Positions 7,014-14,791 of a stretch of DNA of 15,170 bases are shown here, piece after piece (position 1 is the first letter of the stretch; each line of letters opens with the position of its first letter). Source of the stretch: an uncultured bacterium (GTDB taxonomy: Bacteria > Pseudomonadota > Alphaproteobacteria > CAISDR01). The notes below the pieces were generated by a model that saw only the letters and a program-made list of their open reading frames with translations, was not told the DNA's origin and did not search any database. Location of the stretch: positions 1 through 15,170 of the forward strand of contig CAISDR010000457.1 in assembly GCA_903884125.1 (NCBI GenBank), written 5' to 3'. The translations under genes and the position numbers were made by a program.

Positions 7014-8780
7014 TCAGCCTCGGCCGCCCCGGACCAGACGCCCCGGGCGAGCGCCAGTATCGCGGTCATTTTGCCGCGTTTTTTGTCCGCCAATCAGGGT
7101 GGCTATATAGCCATGGGCGTCCTGCAACAGCCGGGCACCGCCCGCCGGCAGGTCCCGGCGCAAAGCCAGATCCCCGAAACCAAGGCCCTTAAAATCAATC
7201 ACATTGATATCCGCCCGCATGCCGGGAGCCAGAACGCCACGATCATCAAACCCGAATAGCCGGGCATTACGCCCGGACTGACGGTGGATCACATGGGCCA
7301 GTGGCATGGTCGCCCCCCGTTTGCGATCACGCGCCCAATAGGTCAGCTGATAGGTCGGGTTTACCGCATCAAAAATAAGCCCCACATGGGCACCGCCATC
7401 AGACAGGCCGGTTACCGTGGTCGGGTCCATCTGCATGTCGCGCACGGCGTCCAGATTGTAATCGGGATAGTTGGTAAAAAAGACGATGGCAAAGGCATCG
7501 CCGTTGCCCGCCACCAGATAGTCATAAAGATAGCCACGCGGATCGTTGTATCCGGCTTTGGCCGCCAATGCCGCAAAGCTTTCTTCCGGCAATGGTTCGT
7601 AAGTGGAATCTGTTGTCAGCGCGAATGTCTGTTCCATTGGCAATGGGGCTACGACAATCAGGCTTTCCATCTTGCCCGGATAGACCGGTGGCACGTTATC
7701 TTCGGTCAGGATCTGCTGGCGGATTTCCGGGTTACGCAACTGCGTCAGCATCTGCGCCCGCGGCAAAGACTGAAGCCTGATAAAAGTCGGCTTGGCCATG
7801 AACGGATGATAGGAATCCAGACTGAACACCAGCCCGGTCGGGCGCGAGCCCACTTGCGGATGAACCTGGGCACCGACAAGGTTCTGTGCTCTGACCTGAT
7901 CGATCACATGACGCCATTCATCGGTTGCTTCGTTCGTCTGAAACAGGGTGAACGTTGCAGGCCGCTGGCTTTCAACACTTAACCGGCAGATCAGATCAAC
8001 CTCGGCCCTCAGCGTCGAATGTTCCATGGCACCGGGATTGCCCGCGCCCAGCGTGCTGGCAGGGATCAACTGAAACACGCCGCTGCCCGCGCGTGCCATG
8101 CCTTGCGCAATGCCGCGCAATTCGGGTTCATCGGCAAATGTGCCCGGCACCGGCTGACCATGAATCGACCGATGCGCCAGAATGCGCGAGGTGGAAAAAC
8201 CAACCGCCCCTGCACGCAGGCCCGCCTCGACAATGGCCGACATTTTTTCAATGTCATCCGCTGTGGCCGGTTCATTGTCCCGGCCGCGCGTACCCATCAC
8301 ATAATTGCGCACTGGGCCATGGGCAATCATCGACGACACATTGATCGCATATTCGCGCGTTGCCAGAAAATCGAGATATTCAGGATAGGTTTCCCACGCC
8401 CCCCAGGGCATGCCTTCATAAAGGGCGGTGCCGGGAATGTCTTCGACACCTTCCATCAGTTCGATCAGGTCCACATGCCCGCCTTTGGGCACGGGCGCAA
8501 AGCCGACACCGCAATTGCCCATGACAATTGTGCCAACCCCATGGCCCGCTGACGGATTCATTTCCGAATCCCACGTCACCTGCCCGTCATAATGTGTATG
8601 GATATCAATCCAGGCCGGGGTGACAATCGCACCATCGGCGTTGATCACTTCATGCGCCGTACCATTTATCCGGCCACCAACGGCCTGAATCACACCGTCT
8701 TTGATTGCCACATCGCCCGTGGCACCCTCAGCACCGGTGCCGTCAAAAATCTGGCCGCCGCGAATAATGGTGTCGAACAT
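7014..8780 (-). CDS. Amidohydrolase of the N-acyl-D-amino-acid deacylase (D-aminoacylase) family
   Basis: Members of this family are cytoplasmic metal-dependent hydrolases of amide-type bonds; the true substrate here is unknown and the deacylase name is only a family label. The 588-residue protein starts with the small beta-sandwich part (DTIIRGGQIFDGTG), then the TIM barrel with H61-T-H63 and YDGQ, MGNCG with C90 (D-aminoacylases use a Cys as bridging metal ligand), and GLSDGGAH with D461. It ends with the returning beta-sandwich strand (GYIATLIGGQ) and PGRLVRG, so it is full length. Two histidines that bind the second metal in characterised D-aminoacylases seem absent: those regions read VFQLIP (235-240) and TFTLFQT (276-282). 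The ATG at 8780 has GGGAG about seven bases upstream. It follows the flavin monooxygenase gene by 64 bases on the same strand, which suggests co-transcription. Confidence 0.85.
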   Translation of the reverse strand: MFDTIIRGGQIFDGTGAEGATGDVAIKDGVIQAVGGRINGTAHEVINADGAIVTPAWIDIHTHYDGQVTWDSEMNPSAGHGVGTIVMGNCGVGFAPVPKGGHVDLIELMEGVEDIPGTALYEGMPWGAWETYPEYLDFLATREYAINVSSMIAHGPVRNYVMGTRGRDNEPATADDIEKMSAIVEAGLRAGAVGFSTSRILAHRSIHGQPVPGTFADEPELRGIAQGMARAGSGVFQLIPASTLGAGNPGAMEHSTLRAEVDLICRLSVESQRPATFTLFQTNEATDEWRHVIDQVRAQNLVGAQVHPQVGSRPTGLVFSLDSYHPFMAKPTFIRLQSLPRAQMLTQLRNPEIRQQILTEDNVPPVYPGKMESLIVVAPLPMEQTFALTTDSTYEPLPEESFAALAAKAGYNDPRGYLYDYLVAGNGDAFAIVFFTNYPDYNLDAVRDMQMDPTTVTGLSDGGAHVGLIFDAVNPTYQLTYWARDRKRGATMPLAHVIHRQSGRNARLFGFDDRGVLAPGMRADINVIDFKGLGFGDLALRRDLPAGGARLLQDAHGYIATLIGGQKTRQNDRDTGARPGRLVRGGRG

Positions 8781-8844
8781 ATGTCTCTCCCTGAATTTAT
8801 GATGATGGCCGTCTGTTGCAACCATTGCGCCTTATCACCTTAGC

Positions 8845-10656
8845 CTATTTTTGAAACACCATGCCGTCAAACATCCCGTCATTGCGCCAGCTTTCGATAT
8901 ATCGGAAATAGGCAACCGGCCCTTGCGGATATCCAACATTGAGTTTGGCCGCAGGACCGGGATCATGACCTTCATTGTTATAATAGCCCGGCGTGCAATC
9001 GGGTGATCCGATCATGCGCCCGGCACCGGTCAGCAATAATTTCACCCAGTCATCTTCGGCCTGTCTGCTGACTTCAATCGTCGCAGCCCCGCAATCACGC
9101 GCATGGGCAACAAGGCAGGCAATGGTTTTTGCCGCATCGGTCAGATTATGAGGGATGTTGGAAATCAGATTGGCACCCTGTGTCGGCTGAACAAAAAACA
9201 TATTGGGAAAGCCATGTACATGCATGCCGTGTTTCGTGCGCATGCCGCTGGCCCAGTGATCGGAAAGTTTTTCGCCGCCGCGCCCTACCGGATCAAATCC
9301 GGCCCGGCGGTCATGGCTGGTGCCCACTTCAAAACCCGATGCATAGATAATGCAGTCGACTTCGAAATGTTCACCGGCAGCGATCAGACCGGCTTCAGTA
9401 ATTTCAGACACGCCTTTGCCATCTGTATCAACCAGACGCGTTGATGGTTCGTTGAACGCCTGAAGATAGGCATCGTGAAAACATGGCCGTTTGCACAGCT
9501 GGCGATACCAGGCTTTCAGTTTTTCTGCCGTCGCATGATCCCTGACCAGCGTGTCCACGCGTGCGCGGATTTCATCCATTTTTTCATTGTCGGAATCTTC
9601 ATAGGCCAGCAGCATGTTTTCCGGTGTCATCTGATCGCGTGGCAATTGCGTGATTTTTGACCGGATGCGACGCGACAGATCCGTCCAGCCATCCTGAACC
9701 AGATCTTCCTGCGCTGATCCGCCCGCCTGATTTTCTGTGAAATTTTCCAGCCATCGCTGCTGCCAGCCCGGCGTGGCAATTGTTGAAAACCAGACCGGAT
9801 CAATGGGTGCATTGGCGCGCACATCAACCGATGACGGCGTGCGCTGAAAAACGTAAAGCCGGTTGCAGGCGCGCGCCAGATGGGGAATGCACTGAACCGA
9901 TGTGGCACCTGTGCCGATGATCGCCACACGCTTGTCCGCCAGCCGGGACAGGGGCCCACCATGGGGATCACCGCCGGTATATTCATAGTCCCAGCGGCTG
10001 GTATGAAAAGAGTGCCCCTGAAAACGGTCAAGGCCCGGAATGCCCGGCAGTTTGGGCACATGCAATGGCCCTGTACCCAGCCCCACATATTGGGCGGTGA
10101 AATCATCGCCCCGTGTTGTGCGGATGCGCCAGCATTTTCCCGCATCCTGCCAGATGATTTCTTTTACTTCAGTATGGAACAGCGCGTTGTCATATAGCCC
10201 AAAGTAGCGACCGATACGCTGACAATGGGCAAGGATTTCCGGCGCATGGGCATATTTTTCTGTTGGCATATGACCGGTTTCTTCCAGAAGCGGCATATAG
10301 ACCATCGAGGCGGTATCGCACTGGGCACCGGGATAGCGGTTCCAGTACCAGGTTCCGCCGAAATCCCCGCCTTTTTCGATAATGCGCACATTGTCGATAC
10401 CGGCCTCTTTCAGCCGCGCACCCGCGCAAAGCCCGGCAAAGCCGCCCCCGATAAACGCAAAGGTTACATGGTCGGTTCTGGGTGAGCGGTCTGTGACCGG
10501 CATATAGGGATCGGCCAGGTAATGCGCCAGTTGCCCCGTGATCTGTACATACTGGTCATTGCCATCAGCCCGTAGACGCTTGTCACGTTCGGCCAGATAT
10601 TTCTGGCGCAGGGCGTGTTTGTTTGCGGCATTGGCCGTGATCATGGCAGCGGTCAT
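8845..10656 (-). CDS. Baeyer-Villiger-type flavin-dependent monooxygenase (class B)
   Basis: Class B flavin monooxygenases use NADPH and O2 to turn ketones into esters or lactones, or to oxidise N or S atoms. The 603-residue protein has the FAD-binding GGGFAG at 70-75, the Baeyer-Villiger fingerprint of form FxGxxxHxxxW(P/D) at 212-223 (F212, G214, H218, W222, D223), a second Rossmann turn GTGATS at 248-253 for NADPH, and a CKRP segment whose R390 matches the catalytic Arg of phenylacetone monooxygenase. The variant ASGF lies at 439-442. An N-terminal extension (ALRQKYLAERDKRLRADG) recalls the roughly 600-residue enzymes acting on large cyclic ketones such as cyclopentadecanone monooxygenase; this is a memory-based resemblance, not proof of substrate. 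The ATG at 10656 has GGGGA four bases upstream. It lies between tesB (74-base gap) and the amidohydrolase (64-base gap). Confidence 0.9.
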   Translation of the reverse strand: MTAAMITANAANKHALRQKYLAERDKRLRADGNDQYVQITGQLAHYLADPYMPVTDRSPRTDHVTFAFIGGGFAGLCAGARLKEAGIDNVRIIEKGGDFGGTWYWNRYPGAQCDTASMVYMPLLEETGHMPTEKYAHAPEILAHCQRIGRYFGLYDNALFHTEVKEIIWQDAGKCWRIRTTRGDDFTAQYVGLGTGPLHVPKLPGIPGLDRFQGHSFHTSRWDYEYTGGDPHGGPLSRLADKRVAIIGTGATSVQCIPHLARACNRLYVFQRTPSSVDVRANAPIDPVWFSTIATPGWQQRWLENFTENQAGGSAQEDLVQDGWTDLSRRIRSKITQLPRDQMTPENMLLAYEDSDNEKMDEIRARVDTLVRDHATAEKLKAWYRQLCKRPCFHDAYLQAFNEPSTRLVDTDGKGVSEITEAGLIAAGEHFEVDCIIYASGFEVGTSHDRRAGFDPVGRGGEKLSDHWASGMRTKHGMHVHGFPNMFFVQPTQGANLISNIPHNLTDAAKTIACLVAHARDCGAATIEVSRQAEDDWVKLLLTGAGRMIGSPDCTPGYYNNEGHDPGPAAKLNVGYPQGPVAYFRYIESWRNDGMFDGMVFQK

Positions 10657-10730
10657 TTCATCCCCGGATATTCTGTCTTTTTATGCAACCAGTATCCTTG
10701 GCGCAGGTGGCAAACGCAACCACCCCTGGC

Positions 10731-11651
10731 TCAGGCCGGATCGACCTTTATCTCGCGCAGGCGGATCAGTCCTTCCTGAGCGGTGCTGGCGACCAGCCGG
10801 CCATCGCGGCTGAATATCTGACCGCGATTGAACCCGCGCGCTCCCTTGGCGCGGGGACTGTCGGTTACATATAAAAGCCAGTCATCGGCGCGGAAATCAT
10901 CATGAAACCACACGGCATGGTCCAGACTGGCCGATTGCAGATTACCCGTCATAAAACTGACCCCATGGGGCAGCGAACAGGTGGACAGCAGCGACATATC
11001 CGACGCATAGGTCAGAACCGCCCGATGCAGGGCCGGATCATCCCCCAATGGCGCCACTGCGCGAAACCATGACGCCTGTTTCGGTTCATATTTCTTTGGA
11101 TTGAACAGCGAACGATGGGTGATGAAGGCCATTTCAATGGGCCGGGGCCGCACCAGCCAGTGTTTTACCCGGTCGGACAGTTTATCCGCCCGCGCGGTCC
11201 AGTAATCCAGTTCGGTTACCAACTGTTCCGGTGGCGGGACATCGGGCATTACATCCTGATGTTCAAAGCCCTGTTCCACCGTTTGAAACGATGCCAGCAT
11301 GGTCAGGATTGCGCGTCCGTGCTGGGACGCGGTCACACGCCGGCTGGCGAAACTGCGTCCGTCATGATCGCGGTTGATGTTAAAGATGACCGGCGCTGCT
11401 TCATCGCCAGGTGCGATGAAATAGGCATGAAACGAATGGATGGGTTTGCCCGCCACCGTATCCTGGGCGGCCTGAATGGCCTGGGCAATCACCTGGCCAC
11501 CAAACATCCGTCCGCGGCCATCAGGCAGCTGGCGACCGCGATATAAATCCGTGTCGATATGTTCAATGGTCAAAAGCCGGGTCAGCGCACGCACCAGCCC
11601 TGCCGGTGTCGTATCTTCGACCACACCGGCCGCTGCAAATTCTTCGGACAT
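10731..11651 (-). CDS. tesB: Acyl-CoA thioesterase II (TesB family)
   Basis: TesB hydrolyses acyl-CoAs of varied chain length to free acid and CoA in the cytoplasm. The 306-residue protein is a double hotdog, slightly longer than E. coli TesB (286). The E. coli triad D204-T228-Q278 lines up with a constant offset of 14: D218 in YASDMS, S242 in SASLDH, and Q292 in STAQEG. Thus Ser replaces Thr, a conservative change. Other family hallmarks are RMFGGQVIAQA at 48-58, SFHAYFI at 73-79, and DGRSFASRRV at 97-106. The ATG at 11651 lacks a clear Shine-Dalgarno sequence. It is divergent from the membrane protein gene at 11756 and heads a same-strand run with the monooxygenase and amidohydrolase. It may serve that module or be an independent housekeeping enzyme. 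Confidence 0.93.
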   Translation of the reverse strand: MSEEFAAAGVVEDTTPAGLVRALTRLLTIEHIDTDLYRGRQLPDGRGRMFGGQVIAQAIQAAQDTVAGKPIHSFHAYFIAPGDEAAPVIFNINRDHDGRSFASRRVTASQHGRAILTMLASFQTVEQGFEHQDVMPDVPPPEQLVTELDYWTARADKLSDRVKHWLVRPRPIEMAFITHRSLFNPKKYEPKQASWFRAVAPLGDDPALHRAVLTYASDMSLLSTCSLPHGVSFMTGNLQSASLDHAVWFHDDFRADDWLLYVTDSPRAKGARGFNRGQIFSRDGRLVASTAQEGLIRLREIKVDPA

Positions 11652-11755
11652 GTGGAATCAAACCAGTCGTTAAAAGCCTTGTGACGGGCATGTTGGCTTT
11701 GGCGGATATTTAAATCAAGCTGGCAGCAGATGGCTCATACCGACAGGAATCAGGG

Positions 11756-12265
11756 ATGAAATTCGACGAGATTATGCTGACCTATTTTCAGGGCGAAAAG
11801 ATTGAGGCGCTGGTCTTTATTCTGCCGGTCGGGATTTTGTGCCTGATCTTTGGCGCGTGGCTTCTGACCGATAACCCCAGCCCCTTTACCCGCGGCGTGA
11901 TGATTCCGTTTTTAATCATGGGCCTGATCGCCAGCATCACGGGCGCCAGCGTCGGGTTCAGAACCCCTGCACAGGTAAGCCGGATCGAACAGGCACTGGC
12001 GGCCGATCCCGCCAGCGCAATCGCCCAGGAAACCCAGCGGATGGAAAAAGTGAACAGCGCCTGGCCGTTTTACCTTGCGATCTGGGCGACCTTCGGCGTC
12101 GCGGGCCTTAGCCTGCGCTTTGCAACCAATGCAGACTTCACCCAGGGCCTAGGCATCGCACTGGTATTTTTCGCGGGCCTTGGACTGCTGATCGATGGCT
12201 TCGCTGAACGACGGGCAAGGCCGTATTCAGAGGCGTTGAGCGCTTGGGTGGCAGAGAAGCGTTAG
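11756..12265 (+). CDS. Hypothetical inner-membrane protein with four predicted helices
   Basis: I do not recognise the family. The 169-residue protein has four hydrophobic segments at about 18-37, 48-68, 102-121 and 130-149, so both ends should be on the same side of the membrane. Between helices 2 and 3 is a polar stretch of about 33 residues (70-101) rich in Ala, Glu and Gln that is probably helical. The tail is charged and short. The ATG at 11756 is preceded by CAGGAATCAGGG, a good ribosome binding site. It is divergent from tesB across 104 bases and is followed by the convergent tRNA-Ser terminator. No catalytic motif is visible. Confidence 0.8.
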   Translation: MKFDEIMLTYFQGEKIEALVFILPVGILCLIFGAWLLTDNPSPFTRGVMIPFLIMGLIASITGASVGFRTPAQVSRIEQALAADPASAIAQETQRMEKVNSAWPFYLAIWATFGVAGLSLRFATNADFTQGLGIALVFFAGLGLLIDGFAERRARPYSEALSAWVAEKR

Positions 12266-12280
12266 CCGAAATTCAGCGAT

Positions 12281-12306
12281 GAAAAGATGCCGCTTAACAT
12301 CGGCAC
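12281..12306 (-). terminator. Rho-independent terminator of tRNA-Ser
   Basis: Read on the minus strand, GTGCCG (12306-12301) and CGGCAT (12292-12287) pair over six bases including one G-U pair, around an 8-base loop, and are followed by CTTTTC. It begins directly after the encoded CCA of the tRNA and ends 15 bases from the stop codon of the convergent membrane protein gene. Confidence 0.65.
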
Positions 12307-12396
12307 TGGCGGACAGGGGGGGATTCGAACCCCCGATACCCTTGCGGGTATTCCGGTTTTCGAGACCGGCGCGTTCAACCACTCCGCCACCTGTCC
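12307..12396 (-). tRNA. tRNA-Ser, anticodon CGA
   Basis: On the minus strand the acceptor GGACAGG (12396-12390) pairs with CCTGTCC (12317-12311). The discriminator G is at 12310 and CCA is encoded at 12309-12307. The anticodon stem CCGGT/ACCGG holds loop CTCGAAA with anticodon CGA at 12362-12360, reading UCG serine codons. The long variable arm (ATACCCGCAAGGGTAT) and the T arm with GGTTCGAATCC are typical of a class II serine tRNA. All arms look intact. No integrase gene or repeated 3' end lies next to it, so nothing suggests use as an attachment site here. Confidence 0.97.
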
Positions 12397-12531
12397 GTCC
12401 GAGGCGGCGGAACATAGCGGCACATTGGGGCCTGAACAAGCCTTATGCGCCGATGTCCGCCTGTCTGGGGGGCACATCCGGTGGTTGATCCGAATGCACA
12501 ATCCCCAAACCAAATTCCCCAAACCTGTATT

Positions 12532-12557
12532 AACAGACGGCGATCACGCCGCCTGTT
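12532..12557 (-). terminator. Hairpin terminator downstream of the trcR-like gene
   Basis: Read on the minus strand, an 11-base stem (AACAGGCGGCG with CGCCGTCTGTT) closes around the loop TGAT, starting 16 bases after the stop codon at 12574. One pair is a G-U wobble in minus-strand RNA but an A-C mismatch in plus-strand RNA, so the fold favours the minus transcript. The sequence after it (AATAC) is not a strong U-tract. The rest of the 12397-12573 spacer holds nothing else I can name, apart from the presumed upstream region of the tRNA. Confidence 0.55.
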
Positions 12558-12573
12558 TCATCCATCCAGAAGT

Positions 12574-13347
12574 CTAGCTGCGAAACAGCCTTTCAGCGGC
12601 TGCGCGCGGGTCGAGATGATCATCATCCGATGCGGGTGCCAGATCATCGTCCAGCGTTTCGATGGCTGCACCATCATCATCCATCTGAGCTTCTTCTGCC
12701 GCTTCCTCGACCTCGGCCTCGACCGCATCGGCGGTCGCAACACCATCGCCGGTACGCAGCAAAGTTTCAGCAGGCGTGCGCAAGGTCGGGCCTTTATGCA
12801 CGTTGCGTTTCAGTTCATCGCGCAATTTGCGTTCCGCAGCCTTGCGCACCACTTCGTCCAGATCGATCTGCGAACACAGGCCCAGCGTTACCGGATCAAC
12901 CGGCTTGATATTCTGGATATTCCAGTGCGTCCGGTCGCGGATCTGCGCGATGGTGGGTTTGGTCGTGCCTACCAGCTTGCACAATTGCGTGTCCGTCAGT
13001 TCCGGGTGATTGCGCAACAGCCAGGCAATGGCATCCGGCCGGTCCTGACGCTTGGTTACCGGGGTATAACGCGGGCCTTTGCCACGGGCGGCGGGGGCCG
13101 GGTTATCCGACACCAGCAGGGCCAGACGTGCCTTGGGGTCCGCGGTACAGCGGTCGATCTCAGCCGTGGTCAACTGGCCCATGCCCACGGGATCAAGGCC
13201 GCGAATGCCCTGGGCCACTTCGCCATCGGCAATGCCCTTGACTTCCAGTGGGTGCAGGGCACAGAAATCTGCGATCTGGTCAAAGGTAAGGGACGTATTT
13301 TCGACCAGCCAAACGGCCGTCGCTTTGGGCATAAGCGGCTGTGCCAT
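12574..13347 (-). CDS. trcR: DUF1013 family protein, TrcR-type cell-cycle transcriptional regulator
   Basis: DUF1013 proteins are nearly confined to Alphaproteobacteria; the Caulobacter member, TrcR, has been described as a regulator tied to RNA polymerase and the cell cycle. The 257-residue protein starts with the conserved PLMPKATAVWLVENT and TFDQIADF segments. A probable helix-turn-helix lies at about 117-136 (LTDTQLCKLVGTTKPTIAQI). A basic region around 168-185 follows, then a strongly acidic tail from about 205 to 247 rich in Asp, Glu and Ala. The ATG at 13347 has GGAGG ten bases upstream; a TTG three codons earlier is only one base from that GGAGG and so is a poor start. The gene has a leader with a hairpin and a possible promoter, and a hairpin terminator after it. 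Symbol assignment rests on family similarity; the regulatory role is inferred. Confidence 0.87.
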   Translation of the reverse strand: MAQPLMPKATAVWLVENTSLTFDQIADFCALHPLEVKGIADGEVAQGIRGLDPVGMGQLTTAEIDRCTADPKARLALLVSDNPAPAARGKGPRYTPVTKRQDRPDAIAWLLRNHPELTDTQLCKLVGTTKPTIAQIRDRTHWNIQNIKPVDPVTLGLCSQIDLDEVVRKAAERKLRDELKRNVHKGPTLRTPAETLLRTGDGVATADAVEAEVEEAAEEAQMDDDGAAIETLDDDLAPASDDDHLDPRAAAERLFRS

Positions 13348-13376
13348 GGTGTTCAAGCCTCCAATGAATTAGCAAA

Positions 13377-13399
13377 CCCCGCAGAACGGGTCCGCGGGG
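13377..13399 (-). promoter_or_regulatory. GC-rich hairpin in the trcR leader
   Basis: CCCCGC (13377-13382) and GCGGGG (13394-13399) pair perfectly around an 11-base loop, and on the minus strand the stem is followed by TTTGC. It lies between the possible -10 box at 13414-13419 and the GGAGG of the trcR-like gene. It could terminate transcripts from the quinone oxidoreductase gene or form a leader hairpin of the regulator mRNA. The short T-run makes it a weak intrinsic terminator. Confidence 0.4.
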
Positions 13400-13413
13400 C
13401 AGTGTCGAGGGGC

Positions 13414-13422
13414 CTTATAGCA
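13414..13422 (-). promoter_or_regulatory. Possible extended -10 promoter element of the trcR-like gene
   Basis: On the minus strand the sequence TGCTATAAG fits an extended -10 element (TGnTATAAT with the last base changed). No convincing -35 box lies 16-18 bases upstream, where the sequence is C-rich. It would give a leader of about 60 bases containing the hairpin at 13377-13399. This is a weak, pattern-only call. Confidence 0.3.
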
Positions 13423-13498
13423 CCTTTATTTACGATGGGGAGGGGTAACCGCGCACCCCCCACCGAAAATTGGTCATATTTTTGCCAAACCTGCGGAT

Positions 13499-14503
13499 TT
13501 ATCCACAGGTCAGCACCACTTTGCCCACATGCTGGGCTGCTTCCAGCCGCCTGTGGGCGTCATCGGCCCGGGCCAGAGGATAGGTGGAATCAATCACCGG
13601 GGCGATCCGGCCCGATGCCAGAAGCGGCCAGACATGGGCCAGAAGGCTCTGCGCAATCACACCTTTTTCCGCCACGGGGCGGGTGCGCAGGGTGGACCCG
13701 GTAAAGGTCAGGCGTTTCATCATGATCTGGGCCATGTTGATTTCAGCCTTGGCCCCGCGCAAAAACGCGATCTGGACCAGACGGCCATCCATGGCCAGCA
13801 ATGACAGGTTGCGGTTGGTATAGTCACCCCCGACCATGTCCAGAATTACATCCACGCCATAATCATTTGTAGCCTGCTGGATCACCGCCACAAAGTCTTC
13901 GCCGTTATAGTCAATCGCCCGTTCGGCACCCAGTTTTTCAACCGCCGCCATTTTATCCCGCGCACAGGTTGCAAAGACCCGCGCACCAAATGCCGCCCCC
14001 AGCATTACCGCGGTCGTGCCAATCCCCGACGCCCCGCCATGGACCAGCAATGTCTCGCCCGCTTTCAATCGCCCGCGATCAAACACATTGGTCCAGACCG
14101 TAAAAAACGTTTCGGGCAGGCTGGCGGCCTGGATGTAATCCAGCCCTGCGGGGATCGGTAAAGCCTGGGGCACGGGCAGGGTGCAATATTCGGCATAGCC
14201 CCCACCACCCAGAAGTGCGCATACCCGGTCGCCGATTTTAAATTCCACGACCCCGTCACCCAGTGCGACCACATCACCGGCGATTTCAAGGCCGGGCCGT
14301 GCGGGCCAGCCCCTGGGCGAGGGATACAGGCCCTGACGTTGCAGAATATCCGGACGGTTGACCCCGGCGGCATGGACACGGACGAGAATTTCGCCAGCGG
14401 CGGGTTCGGGCACGGCTTCGCGCATCGCCACCAATACCTCTGGCCCGCCGGGGCCGGTCATGCCGACGACATTCATTTCTGCTGGGAAATCGGGGCTGGT
14501 CAT
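13499..14503 (-). CDS. NAD(P)H quinone oxidoreductase, zinc-free MDR family (PIG3/TP53I3 type)
   Basis: These cytoplasmic medium-chain reductases reduce quinones or other activated double bonds with NAD(P)H. The 334-residue protein has the N-terminal GroES-like half with AGVNRPDILQRQGLYPSP at 46-63 and PGLEIAGDV at 70-78, then the cofactor half with VHGGASGIGTTAV (154-166), which is the glycine-rich turn of the quinone oxidoreductase branch. The cysteines and histidines that bind zinc in alcohol dehydrogenases are absent. The ATG at 14503 has AGAGGA about nine bases upstream; the frame stays open to 14584, but that extension has no family match and reaches toward the divergent DUF1192 gene. 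It precedes the trcR-like gene on the same strand by about 150 bases. The true substrate is not readable. Confidence 0.92.
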   Translation of the reverse strand: MTSPDFPAEMNVVGMTGPGGPEVLVAMREAVPEPAAGEILVRVHAAGVNRPDILQRQGLYPSPRGWPARPGLEIAGDVVALGDGVVEFKIGDRVCALLGGGGYAEYCTLPVPQALPIPAGLDYIQAASLPETFFTVWTNVFDRGRLKAGETLLVHGGASGIGTTAVMLGAAFGARVFATCARDKMAAVEKLGAERAIDYNGEDFVAVIQQATNDYGVDVILDMVGGDYTNRNLSLLAMDGRLVQIAFLRGAKAEINMAQIMMKRLTFTGSTLRTRPVAEKGVIAQSLLAHVWPLLASGRIAPVIDSTYPLARADDAHRRLEAAQHVGKVVLTCG

Positions 14504-14596
14504 TGGGGGTAATCCTCTGGAGGCTGATTGGCCTTGAACCTGTAACCAAGTGTCACCACACTGGCAAGCAAGCGACGAATACAACAGGTATCTGCC

Positions 14597-14788
14597 ATGG
14601 CCATTGACGACACCGAACTGCCCAGACCAAAGCCCGCCATCACCATGGGTCAGGATCTGTCCTTTCAGGGGGTGGCGGAACTGGAAATCAGGATCGCGGC
14701 GCTGGAAGCCGAAATCGCGCGCACGCGGGCGGAAATTGCCAAGCGCCAGTCAACCCGTGCTGCCGCTGATGCGTTTTTCAAAAACTGA
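14597..14788 (+). CDS. DUF1192 family small protein
   Basis: A 63-residue protein of the DUF1192 family, known mainly from Alphaproteobacteria and without assigned function. Its marks are the DD..LPRPKPA opening, the segment VAELEIRIAALEAEIARTRA at about 26-45, which should form a coiled coil, and the closing ADAFFKN. It is acidic at the start and probably cytoplasmic or a partner of a larger protein. The ATG at 14597 has AGG eight bases upstream. It is divergent from the quinone oxidoreductase gene, an arrangement I believe recurs in alphaproteobacteria, and its stop codon lies three bases from the end of the convergent gene at 14792. Confidence 0.9.
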   Translation: MAIDDTELPRPKPAITMGQDLSFQGVAELEIRIAALEAEIARTRAEIAKRQSTRAAADAFFKN

Positions 14789-14791
14789 ATC

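Noticed and set aside
10657..10730. Small GGTGG/CCACC hairpin between tesB and the monooxygenase gene as a terminator
   Set aside because: Five base pairs with a 9-base loop and no T-run after it; not enough to break the possible operon.
12307..12396. tRNA-Ser as an integration site
   Set aside because: No integrase, no direct repeat of the tRNA 3' end, and ordinary chromosomal genes on both sides within the window.
12445..13704. Long plus-strand open frame of 419 codons
   Set aside because: It runs antisense to the trcR-like gene and into the quinone oxidoreductase gene. Its translation has no family features and odd composition.
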